From positions 1 to 64,000 of the forward strand of contig NZ_VAUW01000021.1 in the NCBI RefSeq assembly GCF_005771495.1: DNA of 64,000 nt. Direction: 5' to 3'. Under the pieces are notes generated by a model that was given only the letters and a program-made list of their open reading frames with translations, was not told the origin of the DNA and did not search any database. This document shows positions 25,420-35,770 of this stretch, piece by piece. Numbering within the stretch: the first letter of the stretch is position 1; each line of letters begins with the position of its first letter. The stretch comes from Maribacter sp. ACAM166. GTDB lineage: Bacteria > Bacteroidota > Bacteroidia > Flavobacteriales > Flavobacteriaceae. Made by a program: the position numbers and the translations under genes.

Positions 25420-26913
25420 ATGGAATATTTCATTAATTGTAATACTTCTTCTCTTGCTCCGTATACAGCTAATTTAGACCAAGTAAGAGCATCTCACTTA
25501 TATAGAAGATTAGGTTTTAGCGCTTCAATTTCAACGATTAACCAAGCGACTGGACAAAATACAGGTAATTTAATAGACAGTCTAATAGACGAAGCTATTA
25601 ATATGTCTCCTATTCCTGAACCAACCTGGGCCAATTGGACCAATGCGAATTATCCGGAGGATGACGATGCCCGAAACCAATTACGAAACCAACAGAAATC
25701 AGAATTTCAGCTAGCTTATGCTAATTCACTGTTGAACAATAATCTAAGAGACCGGTTAAGCTTTTTTTGGAGCAATCATTTTGTAACAGAGTTAGAAGTA
25801 TATAATTGCAACTCTTTTCTTTATCAGTATATAGATTGCCTACAACGAAATTCGATAGGTAATTTTAAAACGTTCGTGAGTGAAATAGGGTTAACAAATG
25901 CCATGTTATATTATTTGGATGGTGTATTTAATAATGGGAACAACCCTAACGAAAATTATGCACGTGAACTATATGAGCTTTTCACTTTAGGTGAAGGTAA
26001 TGCATATACAGAAAATGATGTAATAGAAACCGCTAGAGCTCTTAGTGGATACGTTGAGCGTGGTGAGATTGGATGTTCACCCGTCGCTTTTGACCTAACA
26101 AAACATGATGCTGGTTCAAAAACCATTTTTGGTCAAACGGAAAATTTTGGATATGAACAGGTAATCGACAACCTTTTTAACCAACGGTCAAATGAAATAG
26201 CAGAATTTATTTGTCGCAAATTATATGAGTTTTTTGTCCATCCAGATTCTAGGGATGAATCTAATAACGCCCAAACCATCATAGATGGTATGGTGGCAAC
26301 ATTTGTGTCGAATAACTTTGAAATCGCCCCTGTATTGAGACAGTTATTTAAAAGTCAACATTTCTTTGATGATGAAGCCATTGGTGTCATCATTAAAAGT
26401 CCGATTGATTTTTATTTTCACACTCTGAAAGAAACAGATTTCATATATACAGATACTAATGTTGCCGAAATGGTCAACTATAGTGCTTTACTGAGCCAAG
26501 AAATCTTTGAACCTTTTGATGTAGCCGGATGGCAACGTGACCGGTCTTGGATCAATACAAATTTCATCATCGGTCGTTGGTTGACCATTGAAAGTATTCT
26601 AGAAAATTTTTACATTCCCGATAATGAACAATTTAGAACATTAGGGTTAGATATTTCTGGGAATGCAGGCTTGACAAGCACCAACCCTGATGTGATTGCA
26701 AGGCTAATCATAGACTTTATTCTCCCCAAGGGACTATTAGACGAGCCTGAATACGCAAAGGCGTTCGCAATATTTAGAAGTGATATAGAAGATGTGTATT
26801 ATGAAGGCGGAAACCAAGAATCTTGGACCTTGGCAACTTGGCCGCAAGCCCCTTTTCAAGTATATCTTTTACTACAATATTTAGCAAGACAACCTGAGTT
26901 TCAACTAAAATAA
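25420..26913 (+). CDS. DUF1800 family protein
   Basis: 497 aa. It has the DUF1800 pattern: HLYRRLGFSAS near the N-terminus, LRDRLSFFWSNHFVTE, YARELYELFTLGEGNAYTENDVIETARALSG, and a C-terminal GNAGLTSTNPDVIARLI region. The family's function is unknown; it is nearly always beside a DUF1501 gene, as here, 11 nt downstream. There is no clear signal peptide in this copy, while its partner has one. The two are probably one operon. Confidence 0.88.
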   Translation: MEYFINCNTSSLAPYTANLDQVRASHLYRRLGFSASISTINQATGQNTGNLIDSLIDEAINMSPIPEPTWANWTNANYPEDDDARNQLRNQQKSEFQLAYANSLLNNNLRDRLSFFWSNHFVTELEVYNCNSFLYQYIDCLQRNSIGNFKTFVSEIGLTNAMLYYLDGVFNNGNNPNENYARELYELFTLGEGNAYTENDVIETARALSGYVERGEIGCSPVAFDLTKHDAGSKTIFGQTENFGYEQVIDNLFNQRSNEIAEFICRKLYEFFVHPDSRDESNNAQTIIDGMVATFVSNNFEIAPVLRQLFKSQHFFDDEAIGVIIKSPIDFYFHTLKETDFIYTDTNVAEMVNYSALLSQEIFEPFDVAGWQRDRSWINTNFIIGRWLTIESILENFYIPDNEQFRTLGLDISGNAGLTSTNPDVIARLIIDFILPKGLLDEPEYAKAFAIFRSDIEDVYYEGGNQESWTLATWPQAPFQVYLLLQYLARQPEFQLK

Positions 26914-26924
26914 CCCCTACTGCT

Positions 26925-28628
26925 ATGTGCAATACACAACACTCTCCTCATAAAGGTCTAGAACATAAAGGCCATGATGATGAACATAAATCTTGGAGCC
27001 GTCGCTCTTTTTTACAAGCCATGGGCATTGCCGGGTCTGGATCTATGATGCTCGGTTCAAACATGTTAACTGCTTCTGCCCCATCACCCTTATCGGCGGG
27101 TATAGCGGCAGCAGAAACTGATAATATTTTAATATTGATCCGTCTATCTGGCGGTAATGATGGCTTGAGCACAGTAATACCCCTAGAACAATATGACAGT
27201 TATGCAAATGCACGACCTAATATTTATGTTCCTGAAAGTAAGGTATTAAAACTCACCGATGAGTTTGGGGTTCCGTCGTACATGAACTCCTTGGCGCCTA
27301 TGTGGGAAGAAGGTCAATTTAAAGCAGTACATGGCGTAGGTTATGAAGGCCAAAGTTTATCACATTTTACCGGTTCAGATATTTTCGCCAATACCGATAT
27401 AGAGACAACCGGCTTTAGTGGTCTTAATACAGGTTGGATGGGTCGACATTTTGAAAATATTTATCCAGACTACTTAATAAATCCACCCGCGGCACCAGCA
27501 GCTATTCAAATAGGTCAATTCGGAAGTTTGGTCTTTCAAGGTGATGAAACTAATTATGCCTTTGTGACTTCCAATATAGATCAGCTTGAAGAAATTGCAG
27601 AATCTGGCGTGGTCTATGGTTTAGATGATTCACTTTTTAATAATTGCATGTATGGAGACCAACTTAAGTTTCTGAGAGGAGTTGCCAATACTACCTATGA
27701 ATATTCAGGACTCATTCATGAGGCCTATGAAAGAGGCCAAAATCAAGTTGAATATCAAGAAAATGGCTTTGCCCGTCAACTAGCACTATTGGCACGGTTA
27801 ATAAAAGGAAATTTAGGCACAAAGGTTTTCATGATTTCAATGGGCGGTTTTGACACCCATGGCAATCAACCCCAAGCCCATGCACGTTTAATGACGAATC
27901 TTTCTGTTGCCATCAATAATTTTTATGAAGATTTAGCCTTTACACAGCAAGATGATAAGGTTTTGAGTATGACTTTTTCAGAATTCGGGAGACGAATTTT
28001 TGAAAATGGTTCTAATGGCACCGATCATGGTAAAGCATCACCAACACTATTCTTTGGGTCTGGCCTAAACGGTAGTGCTTTCGTTGGAGATCACCCCACT
28101 TTAGATGACCCAGATGGACGTGGGAATTTAGAATATACAATGGATTTTAGAGACTTATATGCAACGGTACTTGCAGAATGGCTTTGTGTCGATGTTCCTT
28201 TAGTAGAGGCTCATTTACTGAACTATAAGCCCTATGTTCCTGTAGATTTAGGCTTTAGCTGTAGTGGTGAAGAATTTCCGGATATTGCTTATAGTGATGG
28301 AGAGGTTACCCCACCCGTACCACCAACCGAAGAAGCTGAAACACCCTTTAATCCAGAATTATTGAACGCCGTTGTCCATAAACCATATTATCCAACGGAT
28401 AGCACACCACATATTTATCTAGAAATGCCTTTTTCGGCACATGTAGATATTCAATTATATAATATTCTAGGGCAGAATGTTGGCACCGTTTTCAATGAAA
28501 TGATGTTTGAAGGTTCGACCGAAATAAACATACGAGAGCGTATGCCCGAACAACTATCAACCGGAAAGTACATTTATCGTATCAGTGTACAGAATCAAAA
28601 GATGAGTAAATCTGTGATGGTAGCTTAA
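26925..28628 (+). CDS. DUF1501 family protein with Tat signal and T9SS sorting domain
   Basis: 567 aa. A twin-arginine signal SRRSFLQAMG (R26, R27) is followed by a hydrophobic stretch ending near residue 60. The DUF1501 core (sulfatase-like metal fold) spans about 65-450, with RLSGGNDGLSTVIP, GGFDTHGNQ, and TFSEFGRRIFENGSNGTDHGKAS. Residues about 490-567 are a type A T9SS C-terminal domain (IQLYNILGQNVGTVF, STGKYIYRISVQ). So the protein is predicted to cross the inner membrane by Tat and the outer membrane by T9SS. The substrate is unknown; a terminator follows at 28650. Confidence 0.88.
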   Translation: MCNTQHSPHKGLEHKGHDDEHKSWSRRSFLQAMGIAGSGSMMLGSNMLTASAPSPLSAGIAAAETDNILILIRLSGGNDGLSTVIPLEQYDSYANARPNIYVPESKVLKLTDEFGVPSYMNSLAPMWEEGQFKAVHGVGYEGQSLSHFTGSDIFANTDIETTGFSGLNTGWMGRHFENIYPDYLINPPAAPAAIQIGQFGSLVFQGDETNYAFVTSNIDQLEEIAESGVVYGLDDSLFNNCMYGDQLKFLRGVANTTYEYSGLIHEAYERGQNQVEYQENGFARQLALLARLIKGNLGTKVFMISMGGFDTHGNQPQAHARLMTNLSVAINNFYEDLAFTQQDDKVLSMTFSEFGRRIFENGSNGTDHGKASPTLFFGSGLNGSAFVGDHPTLDDPDGRGNLEYTMDFRDLYATVLAEWLCVDVPLVEAHLLNYKPYVPVDLGFSCSGEEFPDIAYSDGEVTPPVPPTEEAETPFNPELLNAVVHKPYYPTDSTPHIYLEMPFSAHVDIQLYNILGQNVGTVFNEMMFEGSTEINIRERMPEQLSTGKYIYRISVQNQKMSKSVMVA

Positions 28629-28649
28629 ACTGTTTCCCACGATGTACTT

Positions 28650-28696
28650 AACCTTCGGCGCATTTTTTTATGCATACCGAAGGTTTTTTGTTTTTT
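28650..28696 (+). terminator. Rho-independent terminator after the DUF1501 gene
   Basis: AACCTTCGG (28650-28658) pairs with CCGAAGGTT (28677-28685), with a second pairing GCAT/ATGC possible in the loop, and a run of six T follows. Confidence 0.8.
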
Positions 28697-28730
28697 ACCC
28701 TTTGAACCGAATCCCTCACCATAAAATCTT

Positions 28731-28738
28731 TATTTTTG
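28731..28738 (+). promoter_or_regulatory. Perfect -7 element for metG
   Basis: TATTTTTG matches TAnnTTTG exactly, 17 nt before the metG ATG at 28756. An in-frame TTG at 28753 directly precedes that ATG and is not needed. Confidence 0.6.
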
Positions 28739-28755
28739 TAGCCTAATTTATTTTG

Positions 28756-30834
28756 ATGTCCGATATTAAATCACCCACACGATATACGATTACTGCAGCA
28801 TTGCCTTATACCAATGGCCCTATACATATTGGCCATTTAGCAGGCGTTTATGTACCCGCAGATATTTACGCCCGCTATCTTCGATTAACAGGAAAAGATG
28901 TCGCATTTGTTTGTGGAAGCGATGAGCATGGCGTTGCCATTTCAATGAAAGCAAAAAAGGAGGGTGTCACCCCAAAGGATATCATTGATAAATACCACAC
29001 AATCATAAAGCAGTCTTTCTTAGATTTTGGAATTACATTCGATAATTACTCTAGAACCTCTGCTCCTGTACACCACCAAACTGCATCAGAATTTTTTTTG
29101 AATCTATATGATAAAGGCGATTTTATTGAGGAGACAACTGCACAATTATACGATGAAGAAGCCCAACAATTTCTAGCAGATCGTTTTGTCATAGGCACCT
29201 GTCCCAAATGTGGAAATGAAGAAGCCTACGGAGATCAATGTGAAAATTGTGGGTCTAGTTTGAACGCAACAGACCTCATAAATCCGAAATCGACCATAAC
29301 AGGAACAATACCTACCACTAAACAAACCAAACACTGGTTCTTACCATTAGATCGTTATGAAGAATTTCTTACAGAATGGATTCTAAAAGGACATAAAGAC
29401 GATTGGAAATCAAATGTATACGGACAATGTAAATCATGGATTGATGGTGGTCTCGAAGCAAGAGCAGTGACTAGAGATTTAGATTGGGGTATACCTGTTC
29501 CTGTTGAAGGTGGTGAAGGCAAAGTACTTTATGTTTGGTTTGATGCACCTATCGGCTATATATCGTCCACGAAAGAATGGGCAGCACGTGAAGGCAAGGA
29601 TTGGGAACCGTACTGGAAAGATAAGGATACCAAACTGGTACATTTTATAGGCAAGGATAATATTGTTTTTCACTGCATCATTTTTCCTGCTATGCTGAAA
29701 GCAGAAGGAAGTTATATATTACCGGATAATGTACCCGCCAACGAATTTTTGAATTTAGAAGGCAACAAATTGTCCACCTCGAAGAACTGGGCGGTTTGGT
29801 TACACGAATACTTAGTTGATTTTCCGGAATTACAAGATTCGTTGCGGTATACCTTGACGGCGAATGCACCAGAATCGAAGGATAACGATTTCACTTGGAA
29901 AGATTTTCAAGCCCGTAACAACAATGAATTGGTTGCTATTTTCGGGAATTTCATAAACCGAGTAGTTGTATTGACCCATAAATATTATGACGGACAGGTA
30001 CCACCTGCTGGGAATTTAACAAAAATTGATAGGGATACGTTAGAGCAGTTACGGCTATATCCTGGGACCATTTCAAGTTCCATAGAGCGCTATCGTTTTA
30101 GAGAAGCCGGACAAGAGTTAATGAACTTGGCCCGTTTAGGGAACAAATATTTGGCAGATGAAGAACCTTGGAAGGTTATAAAACAAGATGAAGAACGCGT
30201 GAAAACCATCATGTTTGTTGCATTACAAATTGCTGCTGCGTTGGCCGTTTTGAGCGAACCATTCTTACCTTTTACATCCACTAAACTTAAAAACATACTC
30301 AATGTCAACCTGAGCGCAGTCGAAAGCCTTAGCTGGGAATCGGTGTCATCAAATGACCCACTATTATCTGCAGACCACCAAATAAATCAAGCAGAGTTAC
30401 TTTTTAGAAAAATCGAGGATAGTGAAATTCAGGCTCAGTTAGACAAACTGGAAGCCACAAAAAAAGCGAATGCGAACGAAAATAAAAAACTAATGCCCCA
30501 AAAAGATACAATTACTTTTGATGATTTCTCTAAGCTAGACATGCGTGTAGGAACTATAATTGAAGCAGAAAAAATGGCAAAGACCAAAAAATTGTTAGTT
30601 TTAAAAGTAGATACCGGTTTAGATATACGCACAATAGTTTCGGGGATTTCAGAAAGTTTTACCCCTGAAGAGGTTGTTGGAAAAAAGGTGACTGTTTTAA
30701 TCAATTTGGCACCTCGCGCCCTTCGTGGCGTAGATAGTGAAGGCATGATTTTGATGACTGAAAATACCGACGGCAAATTGGTCTTTGTTAATCCTGATGA
30801 AGCTGGGGTTGGGAATGGATTGGGAATTAATTAA
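28756..30834 (+). CDS. metG: Methionyl-tRNA synthetase
   Basis: 692 aa. Class I motifs: HIGH as [11 protein letters not shown] (about 21-31) and KMSKS as [12 protein letters not shown]. The zinc knuckle has CPKCGN and CENCGS. A C-terminal EMAP-like tRNA-binding domain occupies about 585-692 ([14 protein letters not shown]). It charges tRNA-Met. Between the anticodon domain and the tRNA-binding domain, the segment around [11 protein letters not shown] is encoded partly by a dispersed palindromic repeat (30304-30328), an in-frame insertion in a poorly conserved linker. Both catalytic motifs are intact. Confidence 0.95.
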   Translation: MSDIKSPTRYTITAALPYTNGPIHIGHLAGVYVPADIYARYLRLTGKDVAFVCGSDEHGVAISMKAKKEGVTPKDIIDKYHTIIKQSFLDFGITFDNYSRTSAPVHHQTASEFFLNLYDKGDFIEETTAQLYDEEAQQFLADRFVIGTCPKCGNEEAYGDQCENCGSSLNATDLINPKSTITGTIPTTKQTKHWFLPLDRYEEFLTEWILKGHKDDWKSNVYGQCKSWIDGGLEARAVTRDLDWGIPVPVEGGEGKVLYVWFDAPIGYISSTKEWAAREGKDWEPYWKDKDTKLVHFIGKDNIVFHCIIFPAMLKAEGSYILPDNVPANEFLNLEGNKLSTSKNWAVWLHEYLVDFPELQDSLRYTLTANAPESKDNDFTWKDFQARNNNELVAIFGNFINRVVVLTHKYYDGQVPPAGNLTKIDRDTLEQLRLYPGTISSSIERYRFREAGQELMNLARLGNKYLADEEPWKVIKQDEERVKTIMFVALQIAAALAVLSEPFLPFTSTKLKNILNVNLSAVESLSWESVSSNDPLLSADHQINQAELLFRKIEDSEIQAQLDKLEATKKANANENKKLMPQKDTITFDDFSKLDMRVGTIIEAEKMAKTKKLLVLKVDTGLDIRTIVSGISESFTPEEVVGKKVTVLINLAPRALRGVDSEGMILMTENTDGKLVFVNPDEAGVGNGLGIN
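30304..30328. repeat. Dispersed palindromic repeat inside metG
   Basis: The core CCTGAGCGCAGTCGAAAG within GTCAA...CC resembles the widespread flavobacterial repeat CTGAGCGCAGTCGAAGG. It is read in frame within metG, between the anticodon-binding region and the tRNA-binding domain. Confidence 0.5.
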
Positions 30835-30845
30835 TCACTTTTCAA

Positions 30846-32990
30846 ATGGCAAAAACGGATTTGGACCAGCAGATGGTCAGTTACATCCTAAAACATACTC
30901 AACTTCCAGTAAAAGGAGTTCAAAATACTATTGAACTTTTAAATGAGGATTGTACGATCCCGTTTATCTCAAGATATCGAAAAGAGCGTACAGGGAATTT
31001 AGATGAAGTTCAGATAGGAGCAATTGTTCAATACAAGGAGCAATTCGAGACCTTAGAAAAACGAAAGAAAACAGTCATAAAGGCAGTTGAGGAACAAGAT
31101 GCCCTAACCGCTGAACTTCGTCAGAAATTTGAAACTGCCGAAGATATTACACAATTAGAAGATCTTTACCTCCCCTTTAAAAAGAGTAAAAAGACCAAAG
31201 CAGAAGTAGCACGTAAACAAGGTTTAGAGCCATTAGCCAAAATCATCATGGCACAACGCTCAGATAATATCGAATTTACAGCTTCAAAATACCTAAACAA
31301 GGAAATTGCAAATGAAGGCCAAGCATTAGAAGGTGCTCGAAACATCATTGCAGAATGGATCAATGAGCGAACCGATATACGTAACCAAATTAGAACTCAA
31401 TTATCCCGTTTTGCCATTATATACACAAAGGTAATTGCCTCCAAAAAAGAGGAAGAAAAAGCTCAGAAATATCGTGATTATTTTGATTGGAGCGAACCGC
31501 TTAATAAATGTCCATCGCACCGCTTATTGGCAATTCTAAGAGCGGAGTCAGAGAAATTTATCAGGGTTAAAATTGAGTTAGATGACGAACGATTATTAGA
31601 CCGAATTGAGAACAGAATTATCACATCTACTAATGAATGTGCTTCCCAAATAAAATTGGCACTTGCCGATGGGTATAAAAGATTATTATTCCCATCATTA
31701 TCCAACGAACTACTAAAAACAGCAAAGGAAAAGGCAGATGATGATGCTATTAATGTGTTTTCCAATAATCTAAGGCAATTATTACTAGGAGCACCTCTAG
31801 GAGAAAAACGAATTCTTGCTATTGATCCTGGTTTTAAATCGGGCTGTAAGATAGTGTGTTTAGATGCACAGGGTAATTTAGTGCATAATGAAACTATCTA
31901 TCCGAATGCACCACAAAACGATATAAGCGGTGCTATCAAAAAATTAAGTTCGTTAGTAAATGCCTATAAAATCGATGCTATTGCTATAGGCAATGGAACA
32001 GCTTCAAGAGAAACGGAACAGCTTGTCAAAAAAGTAATATTCAATAATCCGGTAGAAGTATTTGTGGTGAGTGAGGCTGGTGCATCAATCTATTCGGCAT
32101 CAAAAATTGCACGTGATGAATTTCCGAATTATGATGTCACCGTACGAGGAGCTGTATCGATTGGTAGACGATTGGCCGATCCACTTGCAGAACTTGTGAA
32201 AATAGATCCAAAATCGATAGGAGTCGGACAGTATCAACATGATGTGGACCAGACCAAATTAAAAAATTCACTTGACGTCGCAGTAGAAAGTTGTGTGAAT
32301 TCAATAGGGGTTAACATTAATACCGCTAGTGTTCCCTTATTAAGTTATGTCTCTGGTATTGGACCTAAGTTGGCTAAAAATATTGTAAACTACAGAAAGG
32401 AAAAAGGTGCATTTAAAAGTAGAAAAGCCATTATGGACGTGCCACGTTTAGGTGGAAAAGCCTTTGAGCAGGGAGCCGCATTTTTGAGAATAAAGGATGC
32501 TGAAAACCCTTTAGATGATTCTGCGGTGCACCCAGAAAGTTATAGCATTGTCAAACAAATGGCGAAGGATAAAAAAACTAAAATTCCTTCATTAATTGGT
32601 AATAAGTCGTTACTAATGGAACTAGAACTTCAAAAATACTGCACCGCTAATGTTGGTCTACCCACTTTAGAAGACATACGTTCAGAACTGGAAAAACCAG
32701 GACTAGACCGTCGCGAAAAAGCTAAAGTATTCACCTTTGACCAAAATATAAAATCAATAACCGACCTACATGAAGGGCAACTGTTACCTGGCATTGTAAA
32801 TAACATCACAAACTTTGGTTGTTTTGTAGATATCGGCATAAAAGAAAGTGGGCTCATACATGTATCCAATCTTTCGGATGCTTTTGTTAAAGACGTAAAC
32901 GAACATGTTCATTTACATCAGCAAGTTATTGTAAAAGTGCTACAGGTAGATGTACCAAGGAAACGGATTCAATTGAAATTACATAAATAA
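30846..32990 (+). CDS. tex: Tex-family RNA-binding transcription accessory protein
   Basis: 714 aa. Tex domain order: N-terminal helical part with PFISRYRKERTGNLDEVQI, YqgF/RuvC-like domain with AIDPGFKSGCKIV (about 325-337), helix-hairpin-helix VSGIGPKLAKNIVNYRKEKGAFKSR, and a C-terminal S1 RNA-binding domain starting near LLPGIVNNITNFGCFVDIG. Tex binds nucleic acid and affects transcription and ribosome-related processes; its exact task is not settled. It starts 11 nt after metG and is probably in the same operon. Confidence 0.93.
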   Translation: MAKTDLDQQMVSYILKHTQLPVKGVQNTIELLNEDCTIPFISRYRKERTGNLDEVQIGAIVQYKEQFETLEKRKKTVIKAVEEQDALTAELRQKFETAEDITQLEDLYLPFKKSKKTKAEVARKQGLEPLAKIIMAQRSDNIEFTASKYLNKEIANEGQALEGARNIIAEWINERTDIRNQIRTQLSRFAIIYTKVIASKKEEEKAQKYRDYFDWSEPLNKCPSHRLLAILRAESEKFIRVKIELDDERLLDRIENRIITSTNECASQIKLALADGYKRLLFPSLSNELLKTAKEKADDDAINVFSNNLRQLLLGAPLGEKRILAIDPGFKSGCKIVCLDAQGNLVHNETIYPNAPQNDISGAIKKLSSLVNAYKIDAIAIGNGTASRETEQLVKKVIFNNPVEVFVVSEAGASIYSASKIARDEFPNYDVTVRGAVSIGRRLADPLAELVKIDPKSIGVGQYQHDVDQTKLKNSLDVAVESCVNSIGVNINTASVPLLSYVSGIGPKLAKNIVNYRKEKGAFKSRKAIMDVPRLGGKAFEQGAAFLRIKDAENPLDDSAVHPESYSIVKQMAKDKKTKIPSLIGNKSLLMELELQKYCTANVGLPTLEDIRSELEKPGLDRREKAKVFTFDQNIKSITDLHEGQLLPGIVNNITNFGCFVDIGIKESGLIHVSNLSDAFVKDVNEHVHLHQQVIVKVLQVDVPRKRIQLKLHK

Positions 32991-33012
32991 TATAGGTCGA
33001 TAATTTTTTATT

Positions 33013-33627
33013 TCAACTTCTGTTTATCCTCAGTACCCTACGTTTAACCACTGTTGTTAACCTGCTATTGGTTGGGTATTTTCTGTGCTTTGATATGTTA
33101 TTAAAAATGAGTGCCGTAATAAAAAGTATTATAGTACTTAGTAATACTGGTGAGACGACATAAAAATAGCCTAACGATTTAATTTTTTCGGTTCCGATAA
33201 CAGCAATAAGTGCAGTGGCACCGCCAGGAGGATGTAGCGTTTTGGTCATTTGCATGACAACTATTGAGGTGGCTACCGCTAGCGGAGCTGCAACCCAAAT
33301 GAGGTCTGGCACCAGCTTGTAAATGGTTACACCAATAAAAGCAGAAATTAACTGCCCACCAATAAAGTTTCGAGGTTGCGCCAGCGGACTTTCTACAGCA
33401 CCATAAATAAGTACGCTCGAGGCGCCAAAGGAACCTATTAAAAGCACATTCTCAAGTTGTGGTAAATAGTATGATTGCAGTAATGCAATAAGTAGAATAC
33501 CAATAAAAGCGCCAAGAAACGACCAAAACTGCTCCCTGAAATCTACAAGCGTCTCTTTGTAAATTATATACTTTGAAATACGTGCCTTGCGATTAATTTT
33601 TTTACTTAATTCACTTCTAGTTTTCAT
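33013..33627 (-). CDS. HPP-family membrane protein
   Basis: 204 aa from ATG 33627 (MKTRSELSKKINRK); an upstream TTG would add eight residues. Four hydrophobic segments follow a basic N-terminal stretch. The family signature is in TLHPPGGATALIAVIG. Some HPP proteins transport nitrite or act in nitrogen metabolism; in most bacteria the substrate is unknown. The gene converges on tex, with 22 nt between the stops. Confidence 0.8.
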   Translation of the reverse strand: MKTRSELSKKINRKARISKYIIYKETLVDFREQFWSFLGAFIGILLIALLQSYYLPQLENVLLIGSFGASSVLIYGAVESPLAQPRNFIGGQLISAFIGVTIYKLVPDLIWVAAPLAVATSIVVMQMTKTLHPPGGATALIAVIGTEKIKSLGYFYVVSPVLLSTIILFITALIFNNISKHRKYPTNSRLTTVVKRRVLRINRS

Positions 33628-33854
33628 TGCAAATAGTTTTTTACAATTCAATTTTCCTTTTTATTCTTCTAAAAAGCCGCAAAGATAAAAGAACTCATTA
33701 ATCGGCAGACATAAAATCCTATATATCATGTCATATAACTAGGGATTATTTCTACATATATAGAACAAATAAACACAGGTGAAATTATATCATATACTAA
33801 TTTCCTTTGTTATAAAAATACGTTTCAAACATCCTATGAAATAAGTAGAGCTAT

Positions 33855-33862
33855 TATATTTG
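33855..33862 (+). promoter_or_regulatory. Perfect -7 element immediately before the HDAC-like gene
   Basis: TATATTTG ends only 4 nt before the ATG at 33867, so transcription should begin at or within a few bases of the start codon. This predicts a leaderless mRNA. Confidence 0.55.
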
Positions 33863-33866
33863 TAAT

Positions 33867-34769
33867 ATGCTCAAGATAGCCTATCACCCCATCTATAAAC
33901 ATCCATTACCAAACGGACATCGATTTCCTATGATGAAGTATGAGCTTTTGCCGCAACAACTGATGCATGAAGGAACATGTACGGAAGCTAATTTTTTTGA
34001 ACCCGAAATTCCTAATGACAAGTACATCGTAGCAGCCCACGATCCAGAATATTTTTATGATTTGTTGAACATGAAAATTTCGGCTAAAGCAGCTCGGAAA
34101 ATAGGTTTTCCATTATCAGAAGATTTGGTCGAACGAGAACGTATTATAGCAGATGGTACCTTAAAGGCATGTGACTTTGCTTTAGAACATGGTATTTCCA
34201 TGAACATTGCAGGCGGAACACATCATGCTTATAGCGACCACGGGGAAGCCTTCTGCATGCTAAACGACCAGGCTATAGGTGCAAAATATCTTATACAAAA
34301 AGGATTTGCTAAAAGGATTTTGATTATTGATTTAGACGTACATCAGGGTAATGGTACAGCTGAAATTTTTCAAAATGACACAAATGTTTTTACCTTTTCC
34401 ATGCATGGGAAGGCTAACTATCCTTTCAAAAAAGAAAAATCAGATTTAGACATTGCACTTGAAAAAGGAACTACAGATACTTTATACCTTTCTATTCTTA
34501 AAGAAACCTTGCCCAAATTATTGGATACTGTACAGCCTGATTTTGTCTTTTATCTCTGCGGGGTGGATGTTCTTGAAGGTGATAAGCTTGGCACATTAGG
34601 CCTTACGCTACAAGGTTGCAAATTACGTGACCACTATGTTCTAGATACGTGCAATAAACTTGAAATTCCGGTTCAATGTAGTATGGGTGGTGGCTATTCC
34701 CCAGACATCAAAACCATTGTAGAGGCACATGCCAATACGTTTAGATTGACCCAAGAGCTATATTTTTAA
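33867..34769 (+). CDS. Histone deacetylase-family (acetyl-lysine/polyamine amidohydrolase-like) protein
   Basis: 300 aa. The arginase/deacetylase fold is shown by GGTHHAYSDHGEAFCMLND (tandem His and the substrate loop), LIIDLDVHQGNGT (zinc ligands D and H) and LCGVDVLEGDKLG (zinc Asp). It is most like the short class IV (HDAC11-like) bacterial group. Substrates in bacteria include acetylpolyamines and acetylated proteins; which applies is unknown. It appears to have its own promoter and a leaderless transcript. Confidence 0.85.
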   Translation: MLKIAYHPIYKHPLPNGHRFPMMKYELLPQQLMHEGTCTEANFFEPEIPNDKYIVAAHDPEYFYDLLNMKISAKAARKIGFPLSEDLVERERIIADGTLKACDFALEHGISMNIAGGTHHAYSDHGEAFCMLNDQAIGAKYLIQKGFAKRILIIDLDVHQGNGTAEIFQNDTNVFTFSMHGKANYPFKKEKSDLDIALEKGTTDTLYLSILKETLPKLLDTVQPDFVFYLCGVDVLEGDKLGTLGLTLQGCKLRDHYVLDTCNKLEIPVQCSMGGGYSPDIKTIVEAHANTFRLTQELYF

Positions 34770-34847
34770 AACAACCCTGTTCTTTTTGAACTCAAAATTT
34801 ATTGGTACCGATTATTTTTAAACTCCTCAGAAGTTTAAATTTACGGC

Positions 34848-35681
34848 ATGAGAAAGATTCTAATACTCTTAGGTTTAATCTGTTGTTCATTGATACGTGC
34901 GCAAGATACAAGTAAAGATTCAACACAGACACGTTGGAATATGTTTACCTATGACGTCACTAACATGTTCAAAGGAGTTGGGCATTCGTATGCTCGACCT
35001 TTACATTGGCAAGGTAAACAATGGGCTCAATTTGGTGTTGTGGTAAGCGGTACTAGTTTAGTATACTTATCAGATGATAATACATCTAAATTTATTCGAA
35101 ACAACAGAGAAGGTGTTCCAAGATTCATACGTGATTATGGTGAGCTATACGGTAGTCCAGAAAATAATTATATTGCTACAGCTGGTGTATATTTCACTGG
35201 ATTAATTACAAAAAATGAAAAATTACGTCGTACTGGGATATTATTGATTTCTTCGGCAACTTCTGCCGGACTACTTCAGCAAGTTTTAAAATCCGTGGTA
35301 GGTCGGGCCAGACCTTTGGCTAATTTGGGAAAGGATACGTTTGACCCCTTTAACTCTAGCAGAAATTTTCATTCGTTTCCTTCAGGACATGCATTACTGG
35401 CCTTTACAAATGCCTACGCAATTGCCAAACAATTTAAAAGTCCATGGGTAAAGGCAGGTATTTACACTTTAGGTGCTATTCCTGGTGTTTCACGAGTTTG
35501 GGATGGTCAACACTGGTTAAGCGATATGGTTTTTGCTTTCGCTATAAGTACTGCTACTGTAGAGTCTATAGACCGGTATCTTGACAAAAAATATGATGAA
35601 AAATATAACAACCACCAAAAACTAGTGAGTTGGAACCTTAATTTTGGTCCGGGTCAAATGGGTGTAACTATCAACTTCTAA
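34848..35681 (+). CDS. Exported PAP2-family phosphatase
   Basis: 277 aa. The signal peptide spans about residues 1-18. The three PAP2 motifs are present: KSVVGRARP (motif 1), FPSGHA (motif 2), and SRVWDGQHWLSDM (motif 3). The conserved Arg, His and Asp for phosphate-ester hydrolysis are intact. Substrates may be lipid phosphates such as undecaprenyl pyrophosphate or phosphatidate. Hydrophobic helices sit around the motifs. It is 78 nt after the HDAC-like gene on the same strand. Confidence 0.88.
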   Translation: MRKILILLGLICCSLIRAQDTSKDSTQTRWNMFTYDVTNMFKGVGHSYARPLHWQGKQWAQFGVVVSGTSLVYLSDDNTSKFIRNNREGVPRFIRDYGELYGSPENNYIATAGVYFTGLITKNEKLRRTGILLISSATSAGLLQQVLKSVVGRARPLANLGKDTFDPFNSSRNFHSFPSGHALLAFTNAYAIAKQFKSPWVKAGIYTLGAIPGVSRVWDGQHWLSDMVFAFAISTATVESIDRYLDKKYDEKYNNHQKLVSWNLNFGPGQMGVTINF

Positions 35682-35770
35682 GTAAGGTCGAGTAACGCTA
35701 AAAGACTATTTTCTTTTGAACTTTTAATCATACTTTCAGTACATTAGTCCTACCACTGAAAACTAAACTA

